Assembly: GCF_029955155.1 (NCBI RefSeq)
Contig: NZ_JAPNOZ010000005.1
Coordinates: 143,548 to 207,547, forward strand
DNA: 64,000 nucleotides
Reading direction: 5' to 3'
From: Psychrobacillus sp. NEAU-3TGS
Lineage (GTDB): Bacteria; Bacillota; Bacilli; Bacillales_A; Planococcaceae
Within the stretch, counting starts at the first letter, position 1. Every line of letters begins with the position of its first letter. The translations under genes were made by a program, and so were the position numbers. Below are positions 35,609 through 45,036 of the stretch, one piece after another. The notes under the pieces were generated by a model. It saw only the letters and a program-made list of their open reading frames with translations, did no database searches and was not told the DNA's origin.

Positions 35609-37581
35609 TCTGTAATTCCTCCTTTAGTAGTTTCCGTAATAGCATCTTTTAATAATGCTATGGCCTCATCTATTGTTATATTTTCTAATTGGCATGCTGC
35701 ATTCGTTAAATGGCCTCCGCCATTCAGGCTTTCCATTATTAACTGTACATTTACATCTCCGAGGGATCTTGCACTTATACCTATTTTAGAATCACTTTTA
35801 CGCCCAACAACAAACGAAGCAGTAATATTATTCATCGTCAATAAAATATCGGCTGTTTGCGCTAGCAATACCTGACTATAAGTAATATTATCTTCACCAT
35901 GTGCAACGGCAATGCCTTCACCGAAAAATTCAACCGTTTGCACGATTTTAGAACGCTCAATATACGTATCAATATCTTCTTTCAGTAAACGTTGTACAAG
36001 TACCGTATCTGCTCCATTCGTACGTAAATAGGACGCTGCTTCAAACGTTCTAGCTCCCGTACGAAGGGTAAAGCTTTTCGTGTCAACTATTATTCCTGCA
36101 AGCATCGACGTGGCTTCTAAGCTTGTTACCTTTTGGTGTTTAGGCTGATATTCGATTAATTCTGTAACAAGTTCAGAAGTAGAAGATGCGTATGGCTCCA
36201 TATAAACGAGCATCGTATTAGATATAAATTCTTCTCCTCGTCGGTGATGGTCAATGACGACTATTTTTTCTGCTCTTTGAAGCAATTTCTCATCAATAAC
36301 CAAGCTTGGTTTATGTGTATCTACTACAACTAGAAGCGTTTTATCTGTCATTTTACTCATTGCTTCATCCGGGCTGATAAAACGATCATAAAGCTCAGGC
36401 TTTTCTTTTATTTCATCCATTAATCGGGTCACACTGTTATCTAGTTCATTAAAGTCGATCACGACAAAGCCCTCTACTTTGTTCATTTCGGCCATTTTTC
36501 TAACTCCAACAGCAGATCCAATCGCATCCATATCGGGCATACGATGTCCCATCACAAACACTTGATCACTGTCTTGGATTAAGTCACGAAGCGCATGCGA
36601 GATAACCCTTGCCCTAACACGCGTTCTCTTCTCTACTGGATTTGTTTTACCACCGTAAAATTTCACTTTTCCACTTGGATGTTTGATGGCTACCTGATCA
36701 CCACCACGACCTAATACTAAGTCCAAGCTCGATTGTGCTAATTCCCCAAGTTCTACAAGCGAAATAGATCCTGCACCAACACCAACACTTAACGTTAAAG
36801 AAAATCCAAACTTAGCTGTAGTCTCTCTAATATCGTCTAAAATCGAGAATTTATTTTTCTCAAGTTCTACTAAGATGGATTCATTAAAGACCGCTAAAAA
36901 ACGATCTGATGAAATTCTTTTCACGTAAATTCCATACTTGGCACCCCAGTCATTGACACAGGAGGTAACAATACTATTTAATTGTCCTCGGGTTTGATCA
37001 TCCATCCCTTGGGCAATTTCATCATAGTTATCGATATACAGAACACCAATAACTGTTCGATCTCCATAATATAAGGATTCCATTTCTACTTGTTCCGTAA
37101 TATCGAAGAAGTATAATAACTTTTCTTCTGCTTTATACAACACCTTATAGTCATTGTCATCCAATGATATAACCATTTCTTTTAAATCTTCTTGCTTCAA
37201 AAGCTGTTTAAAATCTTTGGATATAGAAAATAACTCTTCACCTATAATTGTATCGAACGGTAACTTTTGCATCATATATGGATTTGCCCATTCAATGACA
37301 TATTGATCATTTATCAATAAAATACCAATAGGCATCTCTAATAGTGCTTCTTCTCCTACCTTTTTCATACGATAAGAGAGTGTTTCTATATGTTTTTCTG
37401 TCTCTTCATATACACGCTGTTCTAAAATCCATGCGTAAATAGATACCCCTATTACTAATAAAGTAAATAACAATCCGACTAATAAATTGTTAGATAACAG
37501 TATATAAGCTGCCACTCCACCGAGTAACATGAACAAAACGAGTGGATATCGAATTGGCCGTTTCCTAAAAAAAGATGCCAC
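35605..37581 (-). CDS. gdpP: Cyclic-di-AMP phosphodiesterase GdpP
   Basis: Membrane enzyme of 658 residues that hydrolyses c-di-AMP to pApA, so it affects wall stress, beta-lactam tolerance and potassium balance. Order: two N-terminal membrane helices (about 12-52), a PAS-like haem-binding domain (about 80-155), a degenerate GGDEF domain (about 170-300, with SSDRF in place of GGDEF), DHH domain (about 335-500, with [15 protein letters not shown] and VIDHHRR) and DHHA1 domain (GGGHLTNAA). All DHH metal residues are visible. It lies 12 nt after yybS. Confidence 0.96.
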   Translation of the reverse strand: MASFFRKRPIRYPLVLFMLLGGVAAYILLSNNLLVGLLFTLLVIGVSIYAWILEQRVYEETEKHIETLSYRMKKVGEEALLEMPIGILLINDQYVIEWANPYMMQKLPFDTIIGEELFSISKDFKQLLKQEDLKEMVISLDDNDYKVLYKAEEKLLYFFDITEQVEMESLYYGDRTVIGVLYIDNYDEIAQGMDDQTRGQLNSIVTSCVNDWGAKYGIYVKRISSDRFLAVFNESILVELEKNKFSILDDIRETTAKFGFSLTLSVGVGAGSISLVELGELAQSSLDLVLGRGGDQVAIKHPSGKVKFYGGKTNPVEKRTRVRARVISHALRDLIQDSDQVFVMGHRMPDMDAIGSAVGVRKMAEMNKVEGFVVIDFNELDNSVTRLMDEIKEKPELYDRFISPDEAMSKMTDKTLLVVVDTHKPSLVIDEKLLQRAEKIVVIDHHRRGEEFISNTMLVYMEPYASSTSELVTELIEYQPKHQKVTSLEATSMLAGIIVDTKSFTLRTGARTFEAASYLRTNGADTVLVQRLLKEDIDTYIERSKIVQTVEFFGEGIAVAHGEDNITYSQVLLAQTADILLTMNNITASFVVGRKSDSKIGISARSLGDVNVQLIMESLNGGGHLTNAACQLENITIDEAIALLKDAITETTKGGITE

Positions 37582-37593
37582 TTGATCAGCTCC

Positions 37594-38535
37594 TTATTTT
37601 TTGTACCTGTCTTTTAAATACGCTCGCAAATTAAATCCTAAATCTAAAACCCCTAATATAATTGTGAACGTAAAAAGTGGTACGGCAAGAATGCTTGCTA
37701 AAACCATCGACCATTTCGGCCACCCTTGCACATAAAAATAGTAGTGAATGAGCGAAACACCTTGTAAAAACAAAAGTACTCTTAAAATGAGTGCCGCATT
37801 CACAAATAGTAAATACCCAAAAGTGCCCATTTCAAATTCCATAAATAAAGAGAAAATGGATACGATTAAATAATACCACAACACCACTCTAGGTAGTCTA
37901 AAATCCATGAACTTTGAAAACTTTGGAACATCTAGCTTTAACTTTTTCAGTAGCGATAGATTAATCACTAGGTAAAGAAAAGCAGTTATGAAAATGCCTC
38001 CAATAAAGTAGGAAGGCATAATTGCTTGAATAAGCAGTATGCTTTGTTTCACCATTTCATCATAGTCTTTTGGTAATTGTCCAACAGAGGCCATAATATT
38101 CCCTATTTGTTCATAGTATATTTCAATACCTTCTAATAGTTGTTCTAAAATATTTATATTTAATACTAAAATAGAAATTATGTATTGTACTGCTGCCATG
38201 AATAATAGAAAAATCCCTGATGCCATCAGCATATACAACTTAGATCTTTTATTTCGAATAGAGTCACCTATTATAAATCCTAATGGGCTGACTAATAATC
38301 CAAATACAAAGCCAAAAAATCCACCGATTATAAAAGATATGATAATAGCAATAAACATCACAAAAACCGCTTGCTTCCTTACGAACTTTGCACTATACCA
38401 AGCAATAGGTAATGGAACAATAAACGACGTGAAAAAACCTACAAATGGCACATATACAGACATTGCCAAGAGGATAGCAAATAGGGCAATCATCATAGAT
38501 CCATACGTTAAATAGTTTGTCTCATTTTTTTGCAT
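37594..38535 (-). CDS. yybS: YybS family membrane protein (DUF2232)
   Basis: Polytopic protein of 313 residues with about eight hydrophobic segments, matching DUF2232/YybS. It resembles the membrane part of ECF-type or riboflavin-transporter-like S components but has no proven function. Its conserved place upstream of gdpP suggests a link to envelope or c-di-AMP physiology, by context only. A terminator separates it from rpsR. Confidence 0.9.
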   Translation of the reverse strand: MQKNETNYLTYGSMMIALFAILLAMSVYVPFVGFFTSFIVPLPIAWYSAKFVRKQAVFVMFIAIIISFIIGGFFGFVFGLLVSPLGFIIGDSIRNKRSKLYMLMASGIFLLFMAAVQYIISILVLNINILEQLLEGIEIYYEQIGNIMASVGQLPKDYDEMVKQSILLIQAIMPSYFIGGIFITAFLYLVINLSLLKKLKLDVPKFSKFMDFRLPRVVLWYYLIVSIFSLFMEFEMGTFGYLLFVNAALILRVLLFLQGVSLIHYYFYVQGWPKWSMVLASILAVPLFTFTIILGVLDLGFNLRAYLKDRYKK

Positions 38536-38640
38536 GAAGTACCTTCCTTTTTTTAATCATCTATTTATTGTAACAGATTTACTACGACAACTAAAACCCC
38601 ATACACTGCAGGCGCACCTTTTTCAAATTTGGGAATAAAA

Positions 38641-38664
38641 AAAAGACCGGTTTCCCGGTCTTTT
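38641..38664 (-). terminator. Terminator of the rpsF-ssb-rpsR operon
   Basis: AAAAGACCGG pairs with CCGGTCTTTT with a 4-nt loop; the minus strand then runs into Ts. Confidence 0.9.
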
Positions 38665-38675
38665 GAATTATAAAC

Positions 38676-38912
38676 TTATCTCTCTTCAGAAGAGAATGGA
38701 AGTAAAGCCATGATACGAGATACTTTAATAGCTCGTGTTAACTTACGTTGGTACTTCGCGCTAGTTCCTGTCACACGACGTGGAAGAATTTTTCCACGTT
38801 CTGACACGAATTTTTTCAACAAATCTACATCTTTGTAATCGATGTGAGTGATGTTGTTAGCTGTGAAGTAACAAACTTTACGGCGTCTTTTGCCTCCGCG
38901 ACGTGGTGCCAT
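38676..38912 (-). CDS. rpsR: 30S ribosomal protein S18
   Basis: Ribosomal protein S18, 78 residues: basic N-terminus [16 protein letters not shown] and the core [25 protein letters not shown] (shown in part) that contacts S6 and 16S rRNA on the platform. Length is typical. It is the third gene of the S6-SSB-S18 operon. Confidence 0.98.
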   Translation of the reverse strand: MAPRRGGKRRRKVCYFTANNITHIDYKDVDLLKKFVSERGKILPRRVTGTSAKYQRKLTRAIKVSRIMALLPFSSEER

Positions 38913-38958
38913 AATAGATTGCCTCCTTTTCGGTTAAAGTAACATGTGTGTTGTCCTA

Positions 38959-39468
38959 TTAAAATGGTAGATCGTCATCCGAAACTTCGATTGGTCCACT
39001 ACTATTTGCAAAAGGATCATCATCTACACGTGTATAATTTTGCTGATTCATTGGTTGGTTTTGCTGATATGTTGGATATGGATTTTGCTGTTGTTGCTGT
39101 TGTCCGCCACCAAATGGTTGTCCCGATTGGCCACGGTCTCCAGAACTACTACGTGGTTCTAAAAACTGAACACTGTCTGCGACAACATCCGTCGTATAAA
39201 CACGTTTTCCATCTTGTCCTTCATAACTGCCTGTTTGAATACGCCCTTCGACACCAGCTAAACTTCCTTTTTTCAAAAAGTTAGCTGTGTTTTCCGCTTG
39301 TTTTCTCCAAACGACACAGTTGATAAAATCAGCTTCTCTTTCACCTTGTTGGTTGGAAAATGTTCGATTGACAGCTAGTGTAAATCTTGCCATTGCCACA
39401 CCACTTGGTGTATAGCGAAGTTCCGGATCTTTTGTTAGTCTTCCAACTAAAACGACACGGTTAATCAT
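38959..39468 (-). CDS. ssb: Single-stranded DNA-binding protein
   Basis: SSB of 169 residues: OB-fold (about 1-105, [20 protein letters not shown]) followed by a disordered Gly/Gln-rich linker and the acidic tip SDDDLPF that recruits partner proteins. It coats single-stranded DNA at forks. It lies between rpsF and rpsR, the conserved position in Firmicutes. Confidence 0.98.
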   Translation of the reverse strand: MINRVVLVGRLTKDPELRYTPSGVAMARFTLAVNRTFSNQQGEREADFINCVVWRKQAENTANFLKKGSLAGVEGRIQTGSYEGQDGKRVYTTDVVADSVQFLEPRSSSGDRGQSGQPFGGGQQQQQQNPYPTYQQNQPMNQQNYTRVDDDPFANSSGPIEVSDDDLPF

Positions 39469-39511
39469 CAGTGTACAACCTCCCTCATTCAGCTTTTGTT
39501 AGTCGATTTTA

Positions 39512-39802
39512 TTATTTATCGTCGATACGAACAGCAATGTGACGGATAATGTCCTCATTGATGTTTGCTAGACGAATGTATTCATCGATTGCTTGAGAAT
39601 CAGCGTTTGCTTTAACGATTTGGTAGAAACCTTCACGTAAGTCATTGATTTCGTAAGCTAAGCGGCGTTTACCCCAGTCTTTTGCTTCGATGATTTCAGC
39701 ACCGTTTGAAGTTAGGATTTCGTTAAAACGCTCAACTAAAGCTTTTTTAGCATCCTCTTCGATTGCTGGTTGAATAATGTACATTAATTCGTACTTTCTC
39801 AT
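39512..39802 (-). CDS. rpsF: 30S ribosomal protein S6
   Basis: Ribosomal protein S6, 96 residues, starting [12 protein letters not shown]; it pairs with S18 on the 30S platform. First gene of the operon. The leader contains a CGATTG/CAATCG hairpin; S6:S18 autoregulatory leader motifs are known for this operon, but the diagnostic bulge could not be confirmed by eye. Confidence 0.97.
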   Translation of the reverse strand: MRKYELMYIIQPAIEEDAKKALVERFNEILTSNGAEIIEAKDWGKRRLAYEINDLREGFYQIVKANADSQAIDEYIRLANINEDIIRHIAVRIDDK

Positions 39803-39882
39803 CTATTTACACCTCCCTATGGTCTTTGGCCGATTGTTACCAATCGACAAGGAGCAAGTAATTCTATTACTCACATCAATGA

Positions 39883-39911
39883 ATTGTACCATAAGGAGTT
39901 AATTATTTCAA
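39883..39911 (-). promoter_or_regulatory. Promoter of the rpsF operon
   Basis: On the minus strand TTGAAA (39906-39911), 17-nt spacer, TACAAT (39883-39888), placing the transcript start about 70 nt before rpsF. Confidence 0.8.
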
Positions 39912-39968
39912 GAATGATTGTCATTACTTTTTCAATTCATGTATATTTATTAATTGGAGGGATCGTTC

Positions 39969-40517
39969 ATGGAAAATAGAGAGCATTATTTATCCATAAT
40001 TGAAATTGATTTGAAAAAGGTAGCCTGGTCTAGTTTATTTATGACCGTTATTATTTCCATTGTTGGACTGATTGTCTATACCTTTTTACATGGCGACATA
40101 CAACTAACTTTAACATTTTTGGGCTTTTTCTTATTTTGTATTGGGTATATACTTCTTATTGTTTTACATGAATTTTTTCATTTGATCGGTTTTTATCTTT
40201 TCGGGAAAGTTCCATGGAGTAGCATGGATTACGGTGTTAACTTGAAAATGGGGATTGCTTACGCAACAACTACCGTTCCTTTACCTAATCACGCAATGAA
40301 AAAAGCACTGTTGCTGCCATTTTGGATGACCGGCGTTCTTCCAATGCTCGTCGGATATATAATAGAAATGCCAGTACTTGTTCTGTTGGGAGCATGGCTA
40401 ATAGCAGGTGCAGCTGGAGACTTTGCAATGTATAAAGAGTTAAGAAGATATCCAAAAGCTGTTCTAATAAAAGATGATCCTATAAAACCAAAACTATATA
40501 TATTAAAAAAAGATTAG
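39969..40517 (+). CDS. DUF3267 membrane zincin-like protein
   Basis: Membrane protein of 182 residues with about four hydrophobic segments and an HExxH motif (LHEFFHL) at about 65-71, matching the DUF3267 putative metalloprotease family found in Bacillales. Substrate unknown; possibly intramembrane or stress-related. The listed TTG at 39954 falls inside the GGAGGG ribosome site, so the ATG at 39969 (MENREHYL) is the start. It is one of few plus-strand genes left of the origin. Confidence 0.85.
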   Translation: MENREHYLSIIEIDLKKVAWSSLFMTVIISIVGLIVYTFLHGDIQLTLTFLGFFLFCIGYILLIVLHEFFHLIGFYLFGKVPWSSMDYGVNLKMGIAYATTTVPLPNHAMKKALLLPFWMTGVLPMLVGYIIEMPVLVLLGAWLIAGAAGDFAMYKELRRYPKAVLIKDDPIKPKLYILKKD

Positions 40518-40542
40518 CGAGAGATTTCGCTAATCTTTTTTA
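40505..40542. terminator. Bidirectional terminator between the DUF3267 gene and ychF
   Basis: AGATTAGCGA pairs with TCGCTAATCT; six or more Ts on one side and As on the other let it serve both convergent genes. Confidence 0.9.
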
Positions 40543-41643
40543 TTAAACGTTAAAACGGAACAGCATTACGTCGCCATCTTGTACAACGTATTCTTTTCCT
40601 TCAAGACGAACTTTTCCTGCCTCTTTTGCAGCTGCCATTGATCCAGTGCCAACTAAATCATCGTAAGCAACTGTTTCTGCGCGGATAAATCCTTTTTCAA
40701 AGTCAGAGTGAATGACTCCTGCACATTGTGGAGCTTTCATCCCTTTGCGGAATGTCCATGCACGTACTTCTTGTACACCTGCAGTAAAGTAGGTTGCAAG
40801 TCCAAGTAATGAATAAGACGCTTTAATTAATTGGTCTAATCCTGATTCTTCAATTCCTAGTTCTTCTAGGAACATTTGCTTTTCATCGTCTTCTAGAGCT
40901 GCCATTTCCTCTTCGATTTTTGCACAAACTACAATTACTTGTGCTCCTTCTTCAGCTGCAAATGCGCGTACTCTTTGTACATATTCGTTTTCTTCGTCTG
41001 CCATAATATCGTCTTCTGATACATTTGCAACGTACAACATCGGTTTAATAGTTAATAAGTGCAGACCTTTTACTACTCGAAGTTCCTCTTCCGTAAAGTC
41101 AACCGAACGACCAGACTTGCCGGCTTCAAAAGCTTCTTTTAAGCGTGAAAGAATCGGTTCTTCTATCATTGCATCTTTATCTTTTTGTTTCGCCATTTTC
41201 GCAACACGTGCCAAACGTTTATCTACACTTTCTAAATCCGCTAATATTAACTCCAGATTAATTACTTCTATGTCGGAGATTGGATCTACTTTACCGGAAA
41301 CATGTGTAATATTTTCATCATTAAAGCAACGTACTACTTGGCAAATTGCATCTACTTCGCGAATATGAGCTAGGAACTTGTTTCCAAGACCTTCACCTTT
41401 ACTAGCGCCTTCTACAATTCCTGCAATGTCTGTAAACTCAAATGCCGTTGGAACTGTTTTCTTAGGTGTTACTAACTCTGTTAATTTATCTAAACGTGCA
41501 TCTGGAACTTCTACAATACCTACGTTCGGATCGATCGTAGCGAATGGATAGTTAGCTGCAAGTGCCCCCGCTTTTGTTATTGCATTAAACAATGTGGATT
41601 TTCCTACGTTTGGTAATCCTACGATTCCTGCCGTCAGTGCCAT
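40543..41643 (-). CDS. ychF: Ribosome-binding ATPase YchF/EngD
   Basis: Obg-family P-loop protein that prefers ATP to GTP, 366 residues. Walker A is GLPNVGKSTLFNA; the DxxG motif lies in FTDIAGIVEGASKGEG; a coiled-coil (about 130-200) and C-terminal TGS domain (about 285-366, WTFRKGMKAPQCAGVIHSDFEKGF in part) follow. It binds ribosomes and is involved in stress responses. The start at 41643 is chosen over 41652 because it matches family length and has AGAAGGG at suitable distance. Confidence 0.97.
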   Translation of the reverse strand: MALTAGIVGLPNVGKSTLFNAITKAGALAANYPFATIDPNVGIVEVPDARLDKLTELVTPKKTVPTAFEFTDIAGIVEGASKGEGLGNKFLAHIREVDAICQVVRCFNDENITHVSGKVDPISDIEVINLELILADLESVDKRLARVAKMAKQKDKDAMIEEPILSRLKEAFEAGKSGRSVDFTEEELRVVKGLHLLTIKPMLYVANVSEDDIMADEENEYVQRVRAFAAEEGAQVIVVCAKIEEEMAALEDDEKQMFLEELGIEESGLDQLIKASYSLLGLATYFTAGVQEVRAWTFRKGMKAPQCAGVIHSDFEKGFIRAETVAYDDLVGTGSMAAAKEAGKVRLEGKEYVVQDGDVMLFRFNV

Positions 41644-41731
41644 ATATGTCACAACCCTTCTCTATATTAACTTACACTTTTTTTAATTATAACCTGTTCA
41701 TTATATTGATTTTAATGCTAAAAGTCTATCT

Positions 41732-41932
41732 TTACTCAGTATCTGCTTGTTTTAATAGTCGCTTCATTTTTTTTTCAAATTCTTTTCTCGGAATGAGCAC
41801 ACTATGCTGGCAACCTTCACATTTGATCCGAATATCTGCTCCCATTCGGATAATTTTCCATGCGTTTGTCCCACAAGGATGTTGCTTTTTCATCTCTACA
41901 ATATCATTTAATTGAAATTGCTTACTTTCCAT
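41732..41932 (-). CDS. yyzM: DUF951 (YyzM) small protein
   Basis: Small cytosolic protein of 66 residues with CGTNAW and CEGC cysteine pairs that suggest a zinc knuckle. DUF951 family, conserved next to ychF and mscS in Bacilli; function unknown. The ATG at 41932 follows GAAGG by 8 nt; an upstream GTG at 41941 is an alternative. Confidence 0.9.
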   Translation of the reverse strand: MESKQFQLNDIVEMKKQHPCGTNAWKIIRMGADIRIKCEGCQHSVLIPRKEFEKKMKRLLKQADTE

Positions 41933-41973
41933 TTCAATCACCTTCTTTTACTAGGATTAATATCGCTATTTAA

Positions 41974-42792
41974 TTATGAAATTTGAATACCTTTATGCTC
42001 CAGGAACTCTCTCAAATCTCTACGTACCTTTCTAGCAACCCCCGCTTGTTTTGTCGGTATTGTTTCAGCGGTAATACGGACAACTATCTCCGTTGCACTA
42101 AAGCTTTGTACTCCTAAAAAACTTGGTGGTTTAACAAGATCCTCGTATTTGCTCGGTAAACCTTTCAGAAATTCTTGTATATTCTTCTCTAATGTTAAAA
42201 GATCTGTTTCAGAAGCCACACTAAAATCTATCAAAGCTAATGAATTAAATATAGAATAATTAACCACATTCGTAATACTTCCATTTGGAATAATATGAAG
42301 TTCCCCTGTATAACTTTTCATCTTCGTTGTACGTAAACCAATTTCCTGCACAATTCCATTAGCTGTACCAATTTGTACTTGATCACCCACAGCAAACTGG
42401 TCTTCAAATATTATAAAAAATCCTGTAATTATATCTTTTACTAAGCTTTGCGCACCAAAACCAACTGCAAGTCCCACAATTCCGGCTCCGGCAAGTAGTC
42501 CTACCACTTTTATACCAAAAGTGCTTAAAATTGCTATGATCGCAGTAAAATACACTACATTAGCTAAAATATTTTGTAATAACTTTTCCAAAGTGTTTTG
42601 TCTGCGTTCTGAATATCCTAAAGGACTTTTTTGTCTCACAAAAAATAATTTTTTGATAATACGTTTACCGACTCTCACTACAACAGTTGTTAGCAATAAA
42701 ATAACAATTATTTTTATACTTATTATTCCAAGCTGTATCCATGTGTCCTCTGTAAATAAATAATCCCGTATTTTCTGAATAGTTCTTTCCAT
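41974..42792 (-). CDS. Small-conductance mechanosensitive channel (MscS family)
   Basis: MscS-type channel of 272 residues: three N-terminal membrane segments, with pore helix TM3 GLLAGAGIVGLAVGFGAQSLVKD (given as pattern), a beta domain (FAVGDQVQIG..NGIVQEIGLRT) and C-terminal alpha/beta domain. It releases solutes on hypo-osmotic shock. It resembles B. subtilis YkuT. The frame could start at 42873, but that would run into yyaC; AGAGGTGAT upstream of 42792 supports MERTIQKI. Confidence 0.9.
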   Translation of the reverse strand: MERTIQKIRDYLFTEDTWIQLGIISIKIIVILLLTTVVVRVGKRIIKKLFFVRQKSPLGYSERRQNTLEKLLQNILANVVYFTAIIAILSTFGIKVVGLLAGAGIVGLAVGFGAQSLVKDIITGFFIIFEDQFAVGDQVQIGTANGIVQEIGLRTTKMKSYTGELHIIPNGSITNVVNYSIFNSLALIDFSVASETDLLTLEKNIQEFLKGLPSKYEDLVKPPSFLGVQSFSATEIVVRITAETIPTKQAGVARKVRRDLREFLEHKGIQIS

Positions 42793-42871
42793 AAAGTCGT
42801 TTATCACCTCTACTTGAATAAATAATCTTCTAGATGCATATACTATGCTAAAAAGAAAGCGAGTAAAACTC

Positions 42872-43471
42872 ATGAATTCTGAAGCGACAGTTACTCAACA
42901 TCCCTCTACTATCTATTATAAAGAAACAGGAGTAGTTTGGCGATTAAGCAACTACTTTTTAGAACATATTCCTTTTGATCACCAAAACCTAGTTTTTTGC
43001 TGTATAGGAACGGATCGCTCTACAGGCGATGCGCTTGGACCAATGACTGGCTCCTTTTTAACGCAACTCGTTTCTTTTCCATTTCAAGTTGTCGGAACCT
43101 TAGATAATCCTTTACACGCTTTGAATCTAGAAGAAATAACAGAGGAATTAAAAAGGGCACCTGATTCGCCTTATATTATTGCTATTGATGCTTGTTTAGG
43201 GAATGCAAACAATATTGGACAGATTATTGTACATCGTGGTCCGTTATTCCCTGGAAAGGCAGTAAAAAAAGAATTACCCCCAATCGGAGAAGTCTCCATT
43301 AAAGCTGTTGTTAATATTGGAGGTTTTATGGAATATAATGTTTTGCAAAGTACCCGACTCAATCTCACCTTTGAAATGGGAAGAGTGATTTCACGCTCTC
43401 TTCTTTTAGCGTGGCATCGTTATAATCTAAAAGATATAAATAATAGCAACCGCAATGCCAACAACCACTAA
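42872..43471 (+). CDS. yyaC: Spore protease YyaC (DUF1256)
   Basis: Protein of 199 residues, GPR-like fold, sporulation gene conserved near parB in spore formers. Family stretches: CCIGTDRSTGDALGPMTG, FQVVGTLDNPLHALNL and IDACLGNANNIGQIIV. The exact substrate is not established. The frame opens at 42845 without a ribosome site; the ATG at 42872 fits family length better, though its GCGAG site is weak. Its 3' end overlaps the oppositely oriented DUF554 gene by 45 bp. Confidence 0.92.
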   Translation: MNSEATVTQHPSTIYYKETGVVWRLSNYFLEHIPFDHQNLVFCCIGTDRSTGDALGPMTGSFLTQLVSFPFQVVGTLDNPLHALNLEEITEELKRAPDSPYIIAIDACLGNANNIGQIIVHRGPLFPGKAVKKELPPIGEVSIKAVVNIGGFMEYNVLQSTRLNLTFEMGRVISRSLLLAWHRYNLKDINNSNRNANNH

Positions 43472-44134
43472 ACTTGGTAAGAGATTCGCCACCCTAATAT
43501 TGGTTAAGCCAAGTAAATTTAAACCAATTGCTATAATCATTATGCCGCCAGTAGCTGTCATTTCTTGGAGAAATAACTCGAGCGCAGCTTCTGGTATAAT
43601 TTTTGTAATTTGTGTTGCAAATAAAGCAATTACTCCCTGGTAAATTGCTACTGGAATTGCTGATAACAATACTCCTATACCTAGAGTTGCTGATAAGATA
43701 ATAGAAGTGAAGCCATCTATAATTCCTTTACTTATGAGTAATTCATGATCATTTTGAAGTCCACTATTTAATGCTCCTAATACACCCATAGCGCCAATAA
43801 CGAATATAAGAGTACTCGTAACAAAGCCTTGTGCGATACTTCCTCCTTGAGAAGCTTTTGAACCAAACTTTTTCTCTAAAAGTTGACCTAGTTTATTTAA
43901 CCATTTATCTATATCAATCCATTCACCTATAACTGCTCCAAACACTATACAAATAATGATTAATACAAAATTACTACTTTCTAAGCCCATTTGAATACCT
44001 AAAACAGTCACCACTATTCCAATTGCACCTATAACTGTTTGCTTCATATTCTCAGGAATTCCTTTTAACAACCGTCCAGCAATAGCCCCTATAATTATTA
44101 ATAGAGCATTTACTAAAGTCCCCAACAATACCAT
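43427..44134 (-). CDS. DUF554 membrane protein
   Basis: Polytopic membrane protein of 235 residues with about seven hydrophobic segments, DUF554 family (YqgA/YdfK type). It starts MVLLGTLVNALLIIIGAIAG and contains IDKWLNKLGQLLEKKF in a cytoplasmic loop. Transport role presumed but unknown. It sits after parB, separated by a hairpin, and its end overlaps yyaC on the other strand. Confidence 0.88.
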   Translation of the reverse strand: MVLLGTLVNALLIIIGAIAGRLLKGIPENMKQTVIGAIGIVVTVLGIQMGLESSNFVLIIICIVFGAVIGEWIDIDKWLNKLGQLLEKKFGSKASQGGSIAQGFVTSTLIFVIGAMGVLGALNSGLQNDHELLISKGIIDGFTSIILSATLGIGVLLSAIPVAIYQGVIALFATQITKIIPEAALELFLQEMTATGGIMIIAIGLNLLGLTNIRVANLLPSLVVVGIAVAIIYIF

Positions 44135-44166
44135 CCGTAATCCTCATCTCGTCTCTAAAAATACAA

Positions 44167-44194
44167 CCTATTCCTAGGTTGCCCTAGAAATAGG
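44167..44194 (-). terminator. Hairpin terminator after parB
   Basis: CCTATT and CTAGG pair with CCTAG and AATAGG (one mismatch); a TTGTATTTTT stretch follows on the minus strand. Confidence 0.7.
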
Positions 44195-44199
44195 CTGAA

Positions 44200-45036
44200 T
44201 CAATTCTCTAATAGTTCTAATATTCTTTCTAAATCATCTTCTGAATAAAATTCAATTTCAATTTTTCCTTTTTCTTTACCTTTTGTTATCGAAACAGATG
44301 TACCAAATAGATCTCTTAATTCGGATTCTTTTTCTTTCGTAAAAATATCTTTTTCTTCTTTTTTTGTTTCACGTGGAACATTTTCATTTAACCTTTGTAC
44401 TAATGCTTCTAATTGACGTACATTTAAGTTTTCTTTAACCGTTTTTTGCATGATTATTGGAATGTTTTTTTTCTTTTTTAAACCTAGTAAAGCCTTCCCA
44501 TGTCCCATTGTTAGAATACCATCAGAAATAGCATTTCTTACGACTTCAGGTAATGTTAGTAATCGTACATGGTTAGCAATATGTGGTCTACTTTTTCCTA
44601 ATCTAAATGCAAGTTGTTCTTGCGTTAACTTTAAATGTTCCATTAAATTTTGATAAGCTTCTGCTTCTTCTATTGGTGTTAAATCCTCACGCTGTAAATT
44701 TTCTAGTATAGCGAGCTCCATCATCTGTTGATCCGTCAGCTCTCGAATTACAGCAGGTATTATATCTAAACTAGCAAGCTGAGAAGCTCTGAACCTTCGC
44801 TCTCCAACAACTATTTCATATTTTGAACCTTTTTTACGAAGAATAATTGGTTGTAATACACCATGTTCTTTAATAGACTCAGTAAGCTCTTTCATCGCTT
44901 CTTGATCAAATACTTTTCGAGGTTGATAAGGATTAGGCTTAATATCTGTTAAACTAATTTGCTCAACTCTCTCTGTTTTTAATTGATCTTCCCCCGGAAA
45001 GAGTGCGTTAATACCTTTTCCTAAAGCTTTAGCCAT
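44200..45036 (-). CDS. parB: Chromosome-partitioning CTPase ParB (Spo0J)
   Basis: ParB clamp of 278 residues: N-terminal basic ParA-activating tail (MAKALGKGINALFPGE), CTP-binding domain with GERRFRAS (about 77-84), helix-turn-helix that reads parS (about 135-180, LTQEQLAFRLGKSRPHIANH in part) and C-terminal dimerisation domain. It loads SMC at the origin. It overlaps parA by 8 nt. A perfect parS (44364-44379) lies inside the coding region, as in B. subtilis. Confidence 0.97.
   Translation of the reverse strand: MAKALGKGINALFPGEDQLKTERVEQISLTDIKPNPYQPRKVFDQEAMKELTESIKEHGVLQPIILRKKGSKYEIVVGERRFRASQLASLDIIPAVIRELTDQQMMELAILENLQREDLTPIEEAEAYQNLMEHLKLTQEQLAFRLGKSRPHIANHVRLLTLPEVVRNAISDGILTMGHGKALLGLKKKKNIPIIMQKTVKENLNVRQLEALVQRLNENVPRETKKEEKDIFTKEKESELRDLFGTSVSITKGKEKGKIEIEFYSEDDLERILELLEN
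44364..44379. promoter_or_regulatory. parS centromere site within parB
   Basis: TGTTTCACGTGGAACA matches the parS pattern TGTTYCACGTGRAACA at all 16 positions. It is the nucleation site for ParB spreading and SMC loading. Confidence 0.92.

Noticed and set aside
36700-37200. Active diguanylate cyclase in GdpP
   Set aside because: The GGDEF signature is degenerate (SSDRF), which is normal for GdpP, so no cyclase activity is proposed.
39803-39882. S6:S18 autoregulatory leader motif upstream of rpsF
   Set aside because: A hairpin is present, but the conserved bulge of the known motif could not be identified, so it was not called.
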